64,000 nt of DNA. It comes from Sanguinoderma infundibulare. Lineage: Eukaryota > Basidiomycota > Agaricomycetes > Polyporales > Polyporaceae. The notes under the pieces are model-generated. The model had not been told where the DNA came from and did not search any database. It worked only from the letters and a program-made list of their open reading frames with translations. The stretch spans positions 4,030,001 to 4,094,000 of the forward strand of contig JAVLRN010000004.1 of NCBI GenBank assembly GCA_032821775.1. Direction: 5' to 3'. The position numbers were made by a program, and so were the translations under genes. Every line of letters starts with the position of its first letter. The stretch's first letter is position 1. This document shows positions 1 through 11,023 of the stretch, in pieces.

Positions 1-361
1 CTAGTAGGCTAGTTGATACCGGGATCATCGGAGGAGTAGAAAGTGAGCAGAAACAACCGGTTGAATGAAGTCAATTTGACGTGCGGACTGCATCGACGTG
101 CTGTATTTTGTGCACGACCTGCGCCTTAGAGGACATCGCGGACCAGTCGGCACAGGTGATAGGAGGGTGACGCGAGGCGCCCAGGCAACCAAAGCTGTGT
201 CGCCTTTACATCGGATAAGAAAATTTGGTCTAATGCATTACAACGAGCGATCTAATGAATCGATAAGAAATTTGTATTGGATCGAAGGTCCCTATCAATC
301 TGGTAAGAACATTCGCACAAGACCGTCCACGCCGACATGTGGACGTTGCCGCTCGCCGTCA

Positions 362-740
362 TCTCCATGGGTCAAGCGACTACCGCCACCTTCCCTGAGG
401 GCCCAACCTCCTGAGCTTGACAAGTCTCGACACCTTCATACTGGACACCGAGATACGTGATCTTATTCTGTCCCCAAGCATCCTTATCCTCTGCCGGGTG
501 TACTCGTTCATCGACCACCTGGAGTCCATTGAGAGGGCGACGGCGCTAGAGAGGCTGGATATTTTGTGTTGTGGGGAGACGGAGGAGGAGGTCAAGGTTG
601 CGTTGGAGGAGACGGCTAGCAGGTACGAGTATGATCCTGTATGGTCAGAACTATGTTGCGCTCGTCCCCAACGGGCGGCGGGATACCATCGCAGTCCTCT
701 TCGAGCACTGGTCCACCTACGATGACTGTCTGTGACGCAT
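362..740 (+). pseudogene. F-box-like/LRR gene, 3' fragment
   Basis: The frame starting at 417 (SLDTFILDTEIRDLILSPS) matches the C-terminal third of the gene at 18911-19868 almost residue for residue, through CCGETEEEVKVALEETASRY. The match starts only at about 362, so the N-terminal two thirds, including any F-box-like motif, are missing. A stop precedes the homologous frame, and the frame is lost after about 640 relative to the complete paralogue. It is a truncated relic at the outer edge of arm 1, not an expressed gene as far as can be seen. Confidence 0.75.
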
Positions 741-1767
741 CAGCTGTCGATCTCTCAGTATACGTGAACCTTGGTAAGCCCGTCCAAAGTCGTCAAACAG
801 ACGCAATTAATGAAGTCCGACTGATATTATTGATCAGATTTGGCTTCTAGGAACACAATCAAGTTGTTATCATACGGAAAAATATAATGCATCTACTAGA
901 GTACCAACTCGGAATGAGATGACAGCTCTAGGGATCCCAAAGCACGACGTCAGCAGGGTAAGCAAGAACTCGCGACTCATTCCGAGCCTTCTAACAGGTA
1001 CCGTAATGTGTGCGTTCCATCGTTAACATTTCGACCTGATGCCGTCCATGCACGCGGCGTTGGCACCATCGATAGTAACTTCATTTCACTGGAGGTCGAG
1101 TCCTCGCCCGCAACAGCTAACCGCTGCGCTGTTCAACCTCGCTGGCCAACGTTTCGGAATCCCGAATTCGTTGTTTTGGACGCCGCCGCGACACACTCTC
1201 TCTCACGTTGGCCTCACCCTCCTGCTCGGCCCCTCTGCCTCGACCTCGCTCTCCACTTCCTGCTATCTTCTCAGTCATCCTCATCCTCGAGCTCGAGCTT
1301 CTTCCTAGACACACCTATTAGATCACCTGGGGGGGGGGTTCCCGTGCACGTGTCGTACATGTCGGGAGCGCTGCTAGTCCTCGTGCGCGTTGCAGGTCCC
1401 GCGTCTACGAGAGGCCTTGGCAGTTCAAAGGAGCCCAAGGCTCGATGCCAAGCAGGTTAGTCATTACCAAGCACTTGAAACCGATTTCGAGCCTTATAAC
1501 CTGTGCAGCTGACCATGTACCTATACGGAGTGCCAGCGGAATGCGTGTTCCCCCCACCTGGCGCTTGTCTCTCAACTGTCCAGGTCTTAGCCCTAGACTG
1601 GGAGCGTATCATTTATCTGCGCCTGCAACGTCATTTGACTCGAAGAGCGCTCCAATGAGTCTCCAAGGTCTTTCGACGACAGTTCCGATGCCCTCGCCCA
1701 AGCCCTAAGCACACCTGAACACCACGGCGCAACATTGTGGCTGCGCGGGTCACTAGCGCCCCCGAGG
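741..1767. other. Intergenic part of arm 1
   Basis: No gene is supported. Parts of this stretch are mirrored in arm 2: 1020-1135 matches about 18500-18620 reversed, and 1465-1560 matches about 18290-18385 reversed. Open frames here show similarity to each other only because the DNA is duplicated. A run of ten G lies near 1331. Confidence 0.6.
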
Positions 1768-1775
1768 TATATAAT
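1768..1775 (+). promoter_or_regulatory. TATA box of TAP-like hydrolase 1
   Basis: TATATAAT lies about 50 bases before the start codon at 1822. The mirrored copy has the equivalent TATATAG on the minus strand near 17702-17708, at a similar distance from its start codon. Confidence 0.55.
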
Positions 1776-1821
1776 CTTTCGCGCTTCTGCCAAATTCACA
1801 GCAATCAAACAACACTACCCG

Positions 1822-4118
1822 ATGGCCTCTAGGCTTCTCTGTCTCTCGACCCTCTCTGTGCTAGCCTCCTTGCCTGGCCGCGCCTCCGCACACGCTCCGT
1901 CGCCGATACAATGGGGACCATGCGATCCTTCCATCGTCACGAACCCCACACTATCGTGCGGATTCTTCGACATACCACTCGACTACCATAATCCCGACGC
2001 CGGACGAGGTCGACTAGCTGTCGTGAAGGCCAACGCGACAGGCCAACGCCGCGGCACGGTTTTCTATCAGGGAGGCCCTGGCGGTTCTGGACTCGAGGCC
2101 GTCAACTACGATGCCCCGATACTGTTCAACATGACTGGCGGAGTGTATGACGTCGTGAGCTGGGATCGGCGCGGCATCGGCTCTCTCACCATGTACGTGC
2201 GCATATGTGGATTTCGGTGAAGTAGGGGCTGAATCCTGCGCTGGCAGACCTGGCGAGGTTTTCTGCTTCAACACCGCTGAGGAGCACGACGCGTTCTTCA
2301 ACGGCACCATCGAGCTGACCGGGATCGAGTATACGGGCAACTTCACCGACCCCGCCGACGTCGGGGCGTTGCTATCCCAGGCGTCGATCATGCAGCAGAA
2401 GTACGAGGAGGTCGGCAAGAAGTGCCTGAACGGCCCGTCGGGGCGGTACTTGGCGTACGTCGGTGAGGCGGCGACGGTGCGCGACATGGTCGCCATGGCG
2501 GACGCGCTGGATGGACCTGATCAGCCGGTAAACTACGTGGGGTTGTCGTATGGAACCCTTCTGGGTTCTTGGTTTGTCAATAGTGAGTCGACCGTTTCGC
2601 GTTCCACGCCAACGTGCACTGACCCCTTGCCATCCAGTGTTTCCTCACGTAAGTGCTTGTTTCTTTCTCGCGCCGGTGGCCAATAACGGAGAAGAGCCCA
2701 GCGCGTCGGACGGGTGATCCTGGACGGCGTGATAGACCCCGTCATCTTCGCAACAGAACCATTCTCGGTGGTGCGTAGCTTTCACGGTGCTGCGAGTCTC
2801 GGAGCTGACCGAGCGGTCGTTCTACGTGCTCCTCTCCTGTAGAGCGAAGCTATCTTTGGCAGCGACCCCGAAAAGGTATATGAAGGCTTCGTCACGGGAT
2901 GCGCCCTCTCCGGCCCCAATGGGTGTCCCATCGCTTCGAACGCAACCTCCGCCGAAGGCGTGGACGCCAACATCCAAGCGCTGTTGCAAGCCGCCTACTA
3001 TGCTGCGCGGAAGAATTCCTCCATTCCGGTCTCTTCGACAACCATACGGTGTAAGCAAAGCCATACTGCCCCTCGTATAATGGATGTCCGCTCACGATCC
3101 GTGAAAATGAAGCATTACTCTTCAGCCAGATGTACTTGCCCTGGGTATGGTCGACGTTTGCGAACACGACATATCCTCAGCTAGTCCAAGCCGTGGCTCA
3201 AGACACTCAGTCGAATTCGTCCATAATTGGCCGCCGTAGGTGGGTGTGCCTCACTCATTATAGTCTCCATGGAACGAGAATTCATGCTGTTTCTTTGCAG
3301 AAACACGCTGCAGACTCGTGCCCATGAAACCGGGGTGTCTTACACAAGTCAAGCCATCTGGTGCGGGGACAGTATCGACCTGCCCAACACCACCATGCTC
3401 GAGATCTTCGACGGGGTCATTTCAAGGACCCGGAACGTTTCCCGCATGTGTACGTCGACCTGTGCTAAACGTGGCTGTGTGATCCGATCTTGACCCTTGA
3501 ACGCGCCTCGGTGTCATATAGATGGCGGCCTCTGGCCCTCCCCGATATACATGTGCCCCTACTGGCCTGCGCGATCGGTGGAACGGTATCCGGGTCCGTT
3601 CAACAGGACGCTAGCGAACAAGATCCTCGTTGCGAGCAACTTGGTGAGCCCCAATTGATTTGTTATCGGCGGTCGTCAATTCGTGCAGTGGTGGAATACT
3701 GATACTGACTCGTGGCCAGTTCGATCCTTCTACTGCCTTGGAGGGTGCTGAACGGGTCGCTAATCTGTTGGGCGAGAGCGCGACACTGGTCACGCAGAAC
3801 GGCTTTGGGGTGAGTGCAATATCCACCAATTCTTGTTCGAATCCTGCGAGGCCGCGAATAGTGATCCTTCGCTCGACTCGCAGCATACCACGCTCTCCGC
3901 TCCCTCTGCTTGTCTGCACAACATTGCCATGACGTACATGGTCACTGGAGAGGTGAACTTCGCGATTTTGACTTTAGCCTTGGAATGCATCATTGATCGT
4001 CTTCCCTGAGTCGCAGCTCCCTGAAGGTCCTGTCGTGTGTGACGTGGACGGGTTCGAGCTGTTCGCCGGGGTGAACACCTCGATGATCTTGGCCAACATG
4101 CACGGTTCTGGTTTCTGA
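1822..4118 (+). CDS. Secreted alpha/beta hydrolase, TAP-like (copy 1)
   Basis: Multi-exon gene for a secreted serine hydrolase of the tripeptidyl-aminopeptidase-like family (abhydrolase core plus TAP-like C-terminal domain). The N-terminus is a signal peptide (LLCLSTLSVLASLPGRASA). The oxyanion region is GGPG and the nucleophile elbow is GLSYG. The Asp region (FDPSTALEGAE) and the catalytic His (HTTLS, split from GFG by an intron) are present near the C-terminus. Exons I can place are 1822-2192, 2248-2582, an 11-base microexon 2638-2648, 2702-2770, 2843-3050 and one from 3113; phases agree across these. Later exons cover SYTSQAIWCGDS, YGGLWPSPIYMCPYW and the end ELFAGVNTSMILANMHGSGF. The oxyanion stretch is one residue shorter than in copy 2 (YQGGPGG against FNPGGPGS) and WDPRG is changed to WDRRG, so activity may be affected. 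Substrate is unknown; the family removes N-terminal peptides or hydrolyses esters. Confidence 0.78.
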
Positions 4119-4318
4119 TTCGGTTACGCGAGCTGTGTCCTCGGTACGCTTCTTCGTGGGCATTCTGGCCCTTTCCGTTGAGGCGGGGGCCTATGCGGAA
4201 GAGGCGGTCTCAGTTCTATAGCGTTCCTTCCAAGGCACAAGCAACGGCGGCATTCTGTTCCAACCCGACGATGAGTCTCTAATAATATAGTCATATATTA
4301 CAGACAACGCGGCAATAC

Positions 4319-5246
4319 TCAACGCTCGTCGTAGATGTCGTGGTGGACGAGCGGAAACAGCATGGCCTTCATGTTCCAGACCCAAATCTCCAAGCTTGGA
4401 CCCTGAACACTGGCTCCCAAGAGCCTGACGAGACCTTGACGAGCTTGTCGAGGTACAAGTCCTCGAACGTGATTGCTTGTCCCTCATGTATGAGCGGCGT
4501 GTCCCTGTGTTTCTCCTGAAATGGGAGTCCGTCAGGTTATCGAAGAGGCATCTTGACTGAGTGACATACCATGTAAGCTTTCGTCTCTACTGCAATCTTG
4601 TGAGCGAGCGTCTTTAGTGAGATGGGCCTGTCATTCCCCGTTGACCGACGCGCGGTTATCTGTCTGGAATGGCCCTCCTCCCATCCTTCAAACTAGATTG
4701 GTGGTAAGTAATGACCCTTTCAAGTACGCCATTGGTCCAGAAAGACACTGACGTGCATTCGTAGCGACAACTTCGCCGAAGTGTCTCCAATCGGAGCGTC
4801 ATCCTCGCCCCCGATAAACTCGCCGCGCATAACCTCGCGCAACCGCACGAAGTCAGAATCCCCTCTAAGCCCCCTAAAATCGATGAGGCCGGGAACGTAT
4901 TTGACGTATTTCATGTTTCGGGGAGTCTGGTATGGCCTGTGGGGAAGCTCGATCAATTCGAGACGCGCCTCTTGCAACGGTTGTGAGTTGAAAGAGCCCC
5001 CTGGCTGGGGTTGAACGTGAGTTAGTTGTACGTATGCTAGCATAGGTATACCCAAGAGCTCACCTCCAGTACTTGCCATTGCCCAGGAAGCATCGCTGAA
5101 TCTGGCGGGTAGACAGGCTGTGCGCCGTTCGGCGGACGGAAAGGTGTCGCGGAATTGGACGAGGACGGATGGGGCGCGATCATGTTACTGAGGATGCGAG
5201 CGGTGAGTTGTGAAGTGTTGGGGGCATGACATCTCCTGAACGCCAT
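4319..5246 (-). CDS. Unrecognised multi-exon protein
   Basis: I do not recognise the family. The first exon (5246-5064) begins MAFRRCHAPNTSQLTARIL and ends at a clean GTGAGC donor. The second starts at 5004 after CCCCAG and encodes PGGSFNSQPLQEARLELIEL, then KYVKYVPGLIDFRGLRGDSD. Later plausible exons encode DRPISLKTLAHKIAVETKAY, EGQAITFEDLYLDKLVKVSS and a last piece VWNMKAMLFPLVHHDIYDER ending at 4319. The join between the last two pieces needs a frame change near 4400 that no normal-sized intron explains, so the 3' end may be frameshifted. No signal peptide is visible. The gene sits just inside arm 1 of the inverted duplication and points towards the hydrolase. Confidence 0.5.
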
Positions 5247-5786
5247 TTATATGCGAGGATTCGGACCAGGCCTTGACGCTGGCATCGTGGTGGGTAGTAC
5301 TGTCAATGCCTTGGCGTCCAGAAGCCATGGAGGCAGGGTCAACTCGTACCGCCTCCCAATCCATGGAAGACCGCAGCTGAGTGCGTCGGCGGACGAGCAT
5401 GGGCGAGATGGTCGCAACAGCTGACCTTCCCGGAATCCTAGATGACACTACTCTAAGAAAGCATGGCCAAGACATGTTATCCGGATACACGTGCCTCCGC
5501 GCCCAGGTGATCCGTAGCAACCGTTTACGGTAGTCGGCAGAATGATGTGGCAAGGAAGTCGTAGGGCATTGGACAGGAACATGATGTACGCACGTCCAGA
5601 TATCTGGATGTACATGCTTCCTTCGGCCCCGGTGGCTTCCTAATAGTGATGCCTGCGCGGCAGGAGCCATCAGTACTTCCGGAAATTGCTCAACGGCGCT
5701 TAACGGGAATACTACGTTCAGACTTGGGTACGAGGTGCGGAGGTCTCGAAGCGCCCGTAAGTTCCGCCACTGACGTACCTCCCTTC
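5247..5786. other. No gene seen
   Basis: Open frames here show no family resemblance or splice structure. The first bases contain the minus-strand TTATATG just upstream of the start codon at 5246. Confidence 0.4.
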
Positions 5787-6728
5787 TACCAGCACGAGCG
5801 CACCTCGAGCAACAACGACGTCTGCAACGCCTGCAACAGGGACTTCCTCAACCCCGCCGCCTTCGAGCAGCACTACAAGAATAGCTCTCCCGCTGCGCGT
5901 ACTGCACGCTCTAGGTGACGCGCGCTCATCGACGGCCTCGGCGTGTCGTTGAGCCAGCACGAGGATGACGAGCAGACTTCCCGTGCCCCGGCTGCTTCAC
6001 GGTGAGTTCTAGTCATGCAGTCGCACATATGCGCGCTTGTACATGTATGCGCGGGTATATGCGGACCAGGCACCGATGCTCGGGCGCCCCGACTGCGACA
6101 GCGCACACGCCGAGCGCTGGTGCCCCTCCTGGCGAGCGCATGTTCCAGAACGAGAACAACCTCGGCCAGCACCTCACTCTCTTCTCCTCTCCGCCGCCCA
6201 CCAGCCGGCGGACGTCAAGTGCCCGATGAGCGGGTGCGGGCGGGCGTTCGTCTCCACCTCCGCGTTCGTCCTCCACCTCGAGTCCGGGACGTGCACGTCG
6301 GGCATGACGCGCGACATGGTTTCGACCACCTCGTCGCCGAGGTCGACAGGACAGCAGCGGCCTCATCACCCGTCCCGCCCTGGCTCGTCCAAGACCAGGA
6401 CCAGGACCGCCCCGCGCCCGCGGTGGTCGGGACGTAGGGCGACGGCGCACGCGTGGAATGGTGGGCCCTCGTACGAGTGCTAACCTGTGCCCCACCGCGC
6501 GTTCCGCTCGCTCGTCGCGCTCGATGCGCACCTCTGCACAGTCCCGTGCACGACGACGCGCCGTACGACTACGACTTCTCGGTGGAGTAACGGCGGATGC
6601 GGGCGGGAGTTGCGCACGATGGGCGCGTTCTGCCAGCACATCGAGCACTGCGCGCGGTGCGTTCGTGCGGGAGGTCCGGAGTGTCATCGACGGCATTACT
6701 AAGGGCGCGATGCTCTTGACGGCGGGGT
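5787..6728 (+). pseudogene. C2H2 zinc-finger pseudogene
   Basis: Successive pieces in different frames match the intact zinc-finger gene at 54212-55154 in order. They are QHERTSSNNDVCNACNRDFL (C-x2-C start), then MFQNENNLGQHL, then VKCPMSGCGRAFVSTSAFVL followed by LESGTCTSGMTRDMV, then GGCGRELRTMGAFCQHIEHC. The order and spacing are those of the complete protein, but at least three frame changes and stops separate the pieces. It lies far from the main F-box/C2H2 array and on the opposite strand to most other copies. Confidence 0.7.
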
Positions 6729-8337
6729 AGGGATGGTGCCCGACGGGATCGTTGAGGCATAGCACGGACTTTCTCGACGCGCGGACGACTCGGACTCGGA
6801 GCCGTTGATCCTGCTTTGTCACGTACCAATGTCTGTTTTCTCCTTCAGGCGCAGCTCGGTAGTTGGCACAAGGTGTTCGTGCACTTTCGAGTCGTCCTCG
6901 CATCATCTGTTGACCTTTGGTCCTGTAGCCTGTAGCCTGCAGGCTGTACTCGATAGCGGTCATAATGATATGAAGATAGACCCTGCCGTCGCCACGCGTC
7001 TCCCTCTGTGACCGCGTTTCGGAGAGCACACCTGTGAGCATTTGCGCCCAGAGCCTACAAGTGAGCGGTTCGATGGAGATTTTTCGACGACTATGTAGCT
7101 CTACTGCTAACCGCCCACGGGACGCGCGCAGTCCGGAGCACATCTTGAAGCTTGGACCCGCAAGTGCGCGGCGAAGGAGTGGTTGAGGCGGCTACACGAA
7201 TTACCGTCGCCGCCTCGCGCACGAGAACCAACTCGCAGTGTAACACAAATGCTGCGGCGAATTCCAGGGGGGCGATAACGCCCCTTCGGCAGCCACCGCC
7301 GCCACCCCTCGACGTTCTCCACCAAGTTTTAAAGTGGCGGTGATCGCGCGCACACCGGTCAGCCGACGAAAAAGGCGGCAACTCCAAACTCCAAAGAGGC
7401 CGCCGTCCCTCGCCCTCGCCCTCGCCCACCACCACCGTGCTACCTACATACCGCACTGTTGCTGGATGTTGAACGTTGAACGTTGAACGCCGACCCGAAC
7501 AGCCCCACGCACACCCGCGTCCGGGCGGAACGCTCAAGCTCAAGCTGGTGGAACTGAGCATATGCATGTCGAGAGCGAGCGTCGGCGGCGTGGTTTCCGG
7601 TTCTACAACCAGTTCGAACGTGTTCCTTCGACGGGCTGTCGGAACTAGCCTACGGAAGACCCCCTGCTTGCCTATCGCGCGCGCATGGTCTACGGACTAG
7701 TTCTCGTCCGCGGCTTGGGGCTCTAAAACTGGCAATGGCTGTGCGTTCGGCCAACTTCAGGGCGAGCACGAACTGCATATAGCCAAGTCTAACGTTGATG
7801 TTTCTATTTCTCCCCGAAGCTCATTTTTTTTTCAAGCCCGAAGGGCCCAAGAAGTGGCCCCTTACGACCTACGTAACGACGCATGACAATTTGCGTACCT
7901 CTGTCACGACCTTGTATGCGTATATGCGGGTGGAAACGGAAGTTTAGTTGTTTTCCGAACGGACAAAGTTCGCTTCCGACGTGGATGAAGCTTATATGCG
8001 TCTCCTCTTCCGCGTGCAGGGTTCGCCGACGTGTGTTCATGGCGGTTTGCTCCTCACAGCGTCCACCAGCGGTTGACAGTACTAGAAACTGTCCAGCGTA
8101 GGGGGCAGATGGGATCGAACGGTTCGCCCTGAGTGTATGCATGCAAGCATGTCTTCTATCCATCCACGATGGCGCGTCCGACGATGGACCAGGAAAGCAC
8201 GTTCCGTGCATGCTCTATTCATAAAACGTTAAGCGTGGCATGGGGATATTTTTACAGCGTGTTCTGAATCTAATTATGGTATGCATTCACAAAACGCACC
8301 ACACGTCTCTCGTCCTATCATCGTTCAAGCGACAAGT
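6729..8337. other. No gene seen
   Basis: No supported gene. The open frames overlap on both strands, with arginine- and proline-rich content typical of GC-rich noncoding DNA. A CCCTCG-type simple stretch lies near 7400-7430, and GTTGAAC repeats near 7467-7488. Confidence 0.4.
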
Positions 8338-9277
8338 CTAATTCTGCAGAGCGCCGTTCCGGCCGACGCTGAGGCCGAGGTCGCGGAGCTTGCCCGTCTC
8401 GAGCTCGTAGAGCCAGCCGTGGACGTGGACGTCGCGGAGCTTCCACTCGCGCTGGACGACGTCCGTCTGGAGGATGTGGTCGACCTGGACGCGGACGTTG
8501 GCCTCAACGAGCGCGGTGAGGTCGCCGTCGGTGGTGCGCGCGAGTTGGGTGAGGGGGGCGAGCCAGCGCTCGAGGGCGCAGGTGGGCGTCGGGGGCGCGG
8601 GGTGTGCCTGGGCAGCGTGGGAGCAGGCTTGGGCGCCGCCGCAGTTGGTGTGGCCGACGATGATGACGTGCTCGACCTTGACGTGCTCGACGGCGTAGGT
8701 GAGGACCGACAGGGCGCTGTCGTCGTCCAGGTGGAATTGGCTGCGGGGAAAAGCGGGAAAAGGAGAGAGGGAAGAGGGAGAGGGGACGGAGGGAGGCGGG
8801 AGGACAACGGAAGTCGGTATCGGAGAGAGGAAGCGAGGGGGCGAATATGCAATACTCACTTTGCGATGTTGCGGTGGACGAAGATGTCGCCAGGATACGA
8901 GTTGGTGATGATGGACTCGGGCACGCGCGAGTCGGCGCAGCCGATCCAGAGGACCTGTCGAGACCGGGCGCAGTGGTCAGAGCTCTGAATCCAGTCTCGA
9001 CTCTCGACTCTCGATGTCTCGGCCACGCGCAGTGAGGACCGAGCGAGTGCAACGGCTCGCCCTGCGCGCTCCGCGACGGTAGCCGTTCGTGGCCGCCTCG
9101 TATCGCGCGTATGAGGAGCGGGTCGGGCGCAACGGGACTCACCTTGGGGTGTTGGCCCTGCGCAGAGGTGGCGAAAAACTGGTCCTTGGCGTCGTTCATC
9201 GCCTCCGCCCACTTCTCGTTCCGGTTGAGCATGTTGGTGAGCACCATAGAGTTGGGATCCTGGACGGTGGCGGCCAT
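8338..9277 (-). CDS. Beta-class carbonic anhydrase
   Basis: Interconverts CO2 and bicarbonate; beta-class enzymes bind zinc. Three exons with consistent phases, 9277-9143, 8954-8860 and 8740-8338, give a 210-residue protein, a normal length for a fungal cytosolic beta-carbonic anhydrase. Zinc-site motifs are present: the CADSR loop (Cys ligand with the Asp/Arg dyad) in [11 protein letters not shown], and HTNCGG with the His and Cys ligands. HRNIANQF, continuous only after splicing, is also a family signature. The start [11 protein letters not shown] has no obvious signal or transit peptide, so a cytosolic site is inferred. A minus-strand TATAAATA lies about 95 bases upstream. No in-frame damage is seen, in contrast to many neighbours. 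Confidence 0.93.
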
Positions 9278-9370
9278 GGCGAGCGGGTCGTGGGAGGCGT
9301 CGTGGTGGTTGAGAGAGAGGAGAAAACGAGTACGAATCGTGCACTGTCGGAGAGCGGTGGACGCGAGGGG

Positions 9371-9378
9371 TATTTATA
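9371..9378 (-). promoter_or_regulatory. TATA box of carbonic anhydrase gene
   Basis: TATAAATA on the minus strand, about 95 bases before the start codon at 9277. Confidence 0.55.
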
Positions 9379-11023
9379 CGAGCAGCAAGTCCGAAGTTGT
9401 CTAGAAACGGCCGATGAAGGGAGAGTTCGGAATCGACAGACGCGAGAGAGAGAAGCGGATCGTGGCCGAACAGAAGCAGAAGCTCGACCGACGGCCAACT
9501 GATGCCCCCGCCACGGACGGCGATTGGTCGGAAAAGAGAGTTGTGGCCTCGGTACGCACGCCGAGGGTCCTACCTTTATCGGCATGGCCGCTATTCCCAT
9601 TCTATTCAGACAGTGAGGAGTTGGGTCATAATAGCCCCAGCGTCGACCGATATCCATGAGCCGAACAGTAGACAATCCGGGGCGCCTTCTCAGACACACA
9701 CGGGCACCACTCACCTGACCATCCGTCTCTCGTCGCTCCCGCGAGTTGACCTGGTGGTATTTCCTCTCTATTAGCATCTCGTCCCATGCTAAGGGCGCCC
9801 CGCCTATCTCTCAACCCCGAATCGCTGTGCATTGACTTGTCGTCCGCGGCCTGCAGCGTTGGCCAATAGTCGTCGTGACCTAATTTAGACAAAACGTGGC
9901 ATCGGACGCAGATGCCCGAATCGGAAAACGGGGGCGCCACCCTAGGTCAGCGCTCAACGTCACCTGAGATGAGGCCTTGAGGATCCACGAGGGAGAGGCG
10001 CATTCGAGGAGGGGCAGGGCCACCCAGCGAACATGGAGAGAGACTGGAGAGAGGGAGAACGAGCTGACAGGTAGGGGAAAGGTCTTTTGTACGCTGAAAA
10101 CTTCTGGTACCGTGGCCCACTACAAATAGTAAATACAAATTGATCAGGCGCAAGACTCACCCGCCCGGATCCTTCCCGTCCCAAGGTGATCTTGTATCGT
10201 CGTGCTCTGGCATTTCGCTCTCATTTTTTTCACCATAGCTCTGCCAACAGCGTGAAGGAGCATTCGAAGCGTGGCCTAGAAGGGTTCTACACCCACCATT
10301 GACAGGAAGCCGCCGGGCTGACTTTCTGCCAACTCTCGAAAGCTCAAGGTTTGCGACTAGTACTCGTACATGCTCGAGCTCGTAGAGAGGCTGGGTGTGG
10401 GAGGGGGAGGGACAAGGCAGCGAACCTTCCGTCGAACATGATACGCCGCTCTTATAAGTCAGCAGAACGGTCTCGGGATCATCGCGATCGCAACCGTATT
10501 CCCTTCAATGGACGCATCCCGGTATAAACGATCGCCAACCTCGTCCATCGTTTCGTGCAGAATATAAGTAGCTCCGCTGCCAAGCCAGCTTGGCAATACA
10601 CTGCAAAATATCCAACATCGCCCTTCTCGACCGACGACAAGGGTACGATTCCCTTGGCGCACACCATAGCAGACCACAACCCTCATATACATAGCCCATG
10701 ATCATCACTAATGGTTGAGCAGATGCATGCGCCTATGGCTTGTTAAATCGTGGCTAGACAGACAGCAAGTTGTGTCTTGCCTCTCGACGTCATGACGGAC
10801 GCCCCATCAGCAGCGATCAATATAAGTGGCGAACGGCATAGCACTGGAAGGATGCAAAGTCTATTCTATTCGATGAAGATGTGGAATGCGCAACCAAAGG
10901 TCATATTAGTTCTCAGTTAGGGTACCCATCGCGATTCGTTACCGCGCGCTCGTCCAGAGAAGCGACTCTGGGATGCAACAACCAACTGGCTTCAGAAAAT
11001 CCGCGGCAAAGGTCAGCACCACT
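9379..11023. other. No gene seen
   Basis: Upstream region of the carbonic anhydrase and downstream region of the coiled-coil gene. Short open frames exist on both strands (for example around 10460-10700), but none shows a recognisable domain or splice structure. Confidence 0.4.

Larger units (their letters stand above)
362..4165. repeat. Inverted duplication, arm 1
   Basis: This stretch reappears in reverse orientation at about 15298-19306. Matching landmarks in the same mirrored order are the F-box-like C-terminus (417-640), a block near 1020-1135, the block at 1465-1525, and the whole TAP-hydrolase gene. The match stops inward near 4165, just after the shared GTACGCTTCTTC stretch, and outward near 362. 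Point differences and small indels are scattered through both arms, so the duplication is not very recent. The arms are separated by 11 kb of single-copy sequence. Confidence 0.85.

Noticed and set aside
1008..1460. Conserved open frame shared with 18388-18657
   Set aside because: The similarity follows the DNA duplication of the two arms, and the frames diverge at their ends; no evidence of coding constraint.
6013..7143. Long arginine-rich minus-strand frame of 376 residues
   Set aside because: It is the shadow of the C2H2 pseudogene on the other strand; GC-rich antisense frames are often open.
8281..8988. 235-residue plus-strand frame rich in Val, Asp and Leu
   Set aside because: Antisense shadow of the carbonic anhydrase, whose exons are unambiguous on the minus strand.
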